Assembly (NCBI GenBank): GCA_003556835.1
Contig: PWQG01000347.1
Span: 1-7,689, forward strand
Source of the DNA: Gammaproteobacteria bacterium
Lineage (GTDB): Bacteria > Pseudomonadota > Gammaproteobacteria > Pseudomonadales > Pseudohongiellaceae
Length of the DNA stretch: 7,689 bases
Reading direction: 5' to 3'
Shown here: piece by piece, positions 4,816-7,689 of the stretch
Layout: each line of letters opens with the position of its first letter
How positions within the stretch are numbered: position 1 is the stretch's first letter
Translations under genes and position numbers: made by a program
The notes under the pieces: generated by a model
Databases searched by the model: none
What the model was told of the DNA's origin: nothing
The model's input: only the letters and a program-made list of their open reading frames with translations

Positions 4816-7689
4816 TCAGGCGCGGGATGCATCTCCTGTTGCATCGCCCAGACCATCTTCCTGCCCGGATCGGCCCCGCCACTGATCGAGTCGGCTGGTG
4901 AGTTGATCCTTGATGCCATTGGCAATCACATAGACCACTGGGATGAAGACCAGGGTGATCATGGACGAAGCGGTGAGCCCGCCAATGACCACCCGAGCCA
5001 GGTCGGCCTGCAGTTCCGCCCCTGCACCAAAGCCGATGGCCAGTGGCAACAGGGCCAGGATTGTGGTCAGTGTGGTCATCAGGATGGGTCGTAAACGCAC
5101 ACGCCCAGCCTGCGCCACCGCTTCCAGCACCGGCATCTTCTGTTCCCGCCGCAGCAGGTTGATGTAATCGACCAGTACAATGGCATTGTTGACCACGATC
5201 CCCAATAGCATGATCACACCCATGAAACTCTGCATGTTCAGGGTGGTACCAGTGATGATCAGGGTGGGTACCACACCGATCAGGGCCAGTGGTACCGAGA
5301 ACATCACGATGAAGGGATCCAGGAAGCGCTCGAACTGCGCCGCCATCACCATATAGACGAGGGCGATGGCCATCAGGATGGCCAGGGTGAAGTCGCGCTG
5401 GGCCTTTTGTTGTTCCTCGTACTCACCGCCATAGACCAGGGAAAAGCCTTCCGGGAGCGGGAAGTCCGCCAGATGCGCGCGCACATTGGCGACGGCATCC
5501 CCCAGGGCGATTCCGCTTTCCAGATTGGCATTGATATTGGTGACGCGCTGGCTGTTGATGCGGCGGATGTCGGTCGGCCCCCGGTCATAACTCATGGTGA
5601 TCAGCGAGGATACCGGAACCGTGGTGCCGTCGGCGGCCCGTATGGCGATGTTGTCCACGTCCTGCACGTTCAGGCGATCATCCGGGCGCAGGCGCACGAT
5701 GATGTCGATTTCATCGCCGCCATCACGAAAGACCCCGGCCCGGGTTCCACCGATGCTGGCCTGGATGGCACGGCTCACATCACTGACACCAATGCCGAGG
5801 CTGGCCATGCGTTCGCGGTCGAAACGGATGTTCTGCTCCGGTCGGCCCTCCAGCTGGCTGGTGTTGACATCAGCGATACCGGGCACGGTCTCGATTTCAT
5901 CGCGCAGCACCTCGGACAGTTGTTGGGCTGTGGCAAGATCATGACCGCGCAGTTCGATCTGCAGGGCATCATCGCCGCCACTGCGGAAGATGCGCCGCAG
6001 AATCCACAGGCCGGATTGCGTACGCACCGAAATACGGGCGCCGGGTATGGAATGCTGGATCTGGCCCCGAATCTGGTCGGCCAGGGCATCGGCATTCACA
6101 CCACGTATGTCCTGGCTGACCAGGGTCAATTCGATTTCCGCCCGTCCATTGGTCACATCCCTGGTGTAGTGCATGACGTCTTCCCAGGGCACGATTCCAC
6201 GCACGATCTGGTCAAGTTCCATCATGTAGGAGTGCAGGATGGTGATATTGGTACCCTCATCCATGTTCATGCGGATGCGGATATCATCGGACTGCATGTC
6301 CGGAGCGAGGTCGAAAGACAGGTCCTTGGCGGCATAGACCGACGCGCCCATCAATACCACGGTCAGTCCAACCACGGCGTAGCGGTGTGTCAGGGAATAG
6401 GAGAGGATTTTCTCATAACGGGCCTCAATGACTTCCGTAAAATGCCGTCGTTTGCGTTTGCTGCCGTTGTCGCCACTGTCGGGACCGCCACCGGTTCGGG
6501 CGTCGCCCCCGGTCGCTGCCGCGGCAAGCGCCGGTTGCGGATCCGGCTGCACGGTGAGGTATTTGCTGGCCAGCATGGGCACCAGGGTGAGCGCCACCAT
6601 CAGGGAGCAGAACAGGGCGAACACCACCACCAGGGCCAATTCCTGGAACATGGCGCCGGTGATGGTCTGCATGAATACCACGGGCAGGAAAATCACCGAG
6701 GTGGTTATGGTGGAGGCAATGATGGCGCCGGTGACCTGCCGGGTGCCGACCACGGAAGCGCGCTCCCGGGACTTGCCGTTCTGGCGGTGCCGGACGATGT
6801 TTTCTATGACCACGATGGCATTGTCGACAATCAGGCCCACCCCCAGGGCCAGGCCGCCGAAACTCATCTGGTTGAGGGTCAGTCCGCCGAAATACAGCAG
6901 GCCGAAGGTGGCGATAATGGCGATCGGGATCGACACGCCGATGATCAGGGTGGTCGAGCCATTGCGCAGGAAAGCGAGCAGTACAATGACCGCCAGCAGG
7001 CCACCCCAGATGGCCGAATTGCGGACGCTGTCGATGGATTGCTGGATGAATTCACTCTGGTCAGTGACGATGATCAGGTTCATGTCACTGCGTTCGGCAT
7101 TGATGCGTTCGGCCTCGCGCCGGATCTGATCGGCCACGGCCACGGTGTTGGCACCTGACTGTTTGCGGATGCCCAGGCGCAGCATGGGCACGTCATCGAT
7201 TTCGATATAGCGACCGATGTCACTGCGTTCCAGATTGACCTGGGCCACGTCCTCGATACGAATCGGTACACCATCCACGGTGCGGACCACGGTATTGCGG
7301 ATTTCGTTGATGTTGCTGTATTCACCGAGGGAGCGGATGTAGAGGTCGCTGAGGCCAGCGCGTACATTGCCACCGGGCAGGGTGGTGCTTTCCCGGCCGA
7401 TGGCTGAACTGATGTCGTTCATGGTCAGGCCACTGGCCAGCAGCCGGTCGCGGATCACCTCGATGCGGATCTGCTGGTCCACGCTGCCCCAGACATCGAT
7501 CGAACCCACTCCGGGAATCTGTTCGAAGCGGCGCCGTATTTCACGTTCCAGCACGGTGGTGAGATCAACCAGGTCCCGTTCCGATTGCGCCCCGATGATG
7601 ACAATGGGGGAGTCGTCGGGGTTGAACTTGCGTATTCGAGGCGGGTCGGCATCAACCGGCAGGCTGCGTCGCAGTCGATCCAGGGCCTC
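4816..7689 (-). CDS. RND-family (AcrB/HAE1-type) efflux permease, 5' truncated by window
   Basis: This inner-membrane, proton-driven pump subunit normally works as a trimer with a periplasmic adaptor and an outer-membrane channel to expel drugs, detergents or lipids. The frame stays open to base 7689, so the GTG at 7554 is internal. The visible 957 residues lack roughly the first 100, including TM1. Fragment numbering: porter-domain segments at about 46-165, with helices TM2-TM6 at about 226-373. A low-complexity cytoplasmic linker lies at about 380-416 and TM7 near 437-453. The second porter region spans about 455-760, and TM8-TM12 about 766-925. TM4 has GLIVDNAIVVIENI (Asp289, then Asn290 where AcrB has a second Asp). 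TM10 has GIVVNNAIVLVDYINLL, with Asn834 where AcrB has Lys940. The basic/acidic C-tail ends in DASRA. Adaptor and regulator genes would lie upstream, outside the window. Substrate cannot be told; it could be a multidrug or a lipid/solvent exporter. There is no link to icmF beyond closeness. Confidence 0.94.
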   Translation of the reverse strand, partial: EALDRLRRSLPVDADPPRIRKFNPDDSPIVIIGAQSERDLVDLTTVLEREIRRRFEQIPGVGSIDVWGSVDQQIRIEVIRDRLLASGLTMNDISSAIGRESTTLPGGNVRAGLSDLYIRSLGEYSNINEIRNTVVRTVDGVPIRIEDVAQVNLERSDIGRYIEIDDVPMLRLGIRKQSGANTVAVADQIRREAERINAERSDMNLIIVTDQSEFIQQSIDSVRNSAIWGGLLAVIVLLAFLRNGSTTLIIGVSIPIAIIATFGLLYFGGLTLNQMSFGGLALGVGLIVDNAIVVIENIVRHRQNGKSRERASVVGTRQVTGAIIASTITTSVIFLPVVFMQTITGAMFQELALVVVFALFCSLMVALTLVPMLASKYLTVQPDPQPALAAAATGGDARTGGGPDSGDNGSKRKRRHFTEVIEARYEKILSYSLTHRYAVVGLTVVLMGASVYAAKDLSFDLAPDMQSDDIRIRMNMDEGTNITILHSYMMELDQIVRGIVPWEDVMHYTRDVTNGRAEIELTLVSQDIRGVNADALADQIRGQIQHSIPGARISVRTQSGLWILRRIFRSGGDDALQIELRGHDLATAQQLSEVLRDEIETVPGIADVNTSQLEGRPEQNIRFDRERMASLGIGVSDVSRAIQASIGGTRAGVFRDGGDEIDIIVRLRPDDRLNVQDVDNIAIRAADGTTVPVSSLITMSYDRGPTDIRRINSQRVTNINANLESGIALGDAVANVRAHLADFPLPEGFSLVYGGEYEEQQKAQRDFTLAILMAIALVYMVMAAQFERFLDPFIVMFSVPLALIGVVPTLIITGTTLNMQSFMGVIMLLGIVVNNAIVLVDYINLLRREQKMPVLEAVAQAGRVRLRPILMTTLTTILALLPLAIGFGAGAELQADLARVVIGGLTASSMITLVFIPVVYVIANGIKDQLTSRLDQWRGRSGQEDGLGDATGDASRA

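Noticed and set aside
5407..7158. 583-codon open frame on the plus strand opposite the RND permease
   Set aside because: It is rich in Gly, His, Asp and Gln as expected for an antisense shadow of a GC-rich gene, shows no recognisable domain, and the opposite strand encodes a clear RND protein.
7552..7554. GTG as the true start of the RND permease
   Set aside because: The frame continues upstream for 45 codons to the window edge with porter-domain-like sequence (SPIVIIGAQSERD), so the gene begins outside the window.
1..7689. Mobile elements, CRISPR arrays, toxin-antitoxin or defence genes
   Set aside because: No transposase, terminal repeats, regularly spaced repeats or small paired genes were seen; all long stretches are accounted for by four conserved genes.

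Overview
The window looks like part of a chromosome from a fairly GC-rich (about 60% by eye) proteobacterium, most likely a gammaproteobacterium. The grounds are the house-keeping gene at the left edge, the fused cobalamin mutase with a MerR partner, and the Gram-negative RND pump. The genus cannot be named. Coding density is very high: the four genes fill almost everything except a 66-bp convergent gap, a 152-bp divergent control region and a 4-bp convergent gap. I see no tRNA, rRNA, CRISPR array, transposon, phage gene or integration scar.

Layout, left to right. (1) 1-846, plus strand: the C-terminal 281 residues of phosphoenolpyruvate carboxylase (ppc), cut by the window edge. (2) 859-897: a strong hairpin between ppc and the convergent regulator gene, probably a two-way transcript end. 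(3) 913-1368, minus strand: a 151-residue MerR-family regulator. (4) 1369-1520: the divergent control region. It holds a perfect 22-bp palindrome that forms the -35 and whole spacer of a near-consensus sigma70 promoter (TTGACG, 16 bp, TATAAT) firing right, with a probable weaker promoter firing left. (5) 1521-4811, plus strand: icmF, a complete 1096-residue fused isobutyryl-CoA mutase made of a B12 domain, a G-protein chaperone domain and a mutase barrel. (6) 4816-7689, minus strand: the C-terminal 957 residues of an inner-membrane RND (AcrB/HAE1-type) efflux permease. Its start and its usual adaptor gene lie beyond the right edge.

The one clear functional unit is merR-icmF. The regulator and mutase genes are divergent and share one operator. 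The palindrome sits inside a promoter with a normal-length spacer, so steric repression is more likely than the DNA-untwisting activation used by metal-sensing MerR proteins. The mutase links isobutyryl-CoA (from valine and branched-chain breakdown) with n-butyryl-CoA. This fits a regulator of the branched-chain/acyl-CoA responsive MerR type (LiuR-like). ppc and the RND pump show no visible link to this unit.

I did not find a wholly unknown system. The most informative parts are the compact operator-promoter architecture, a stand-alone icmF with no acyl-CoA dehydrogenase or thiolase genes beside it, and the altered proton-relay residues of the RND pump.
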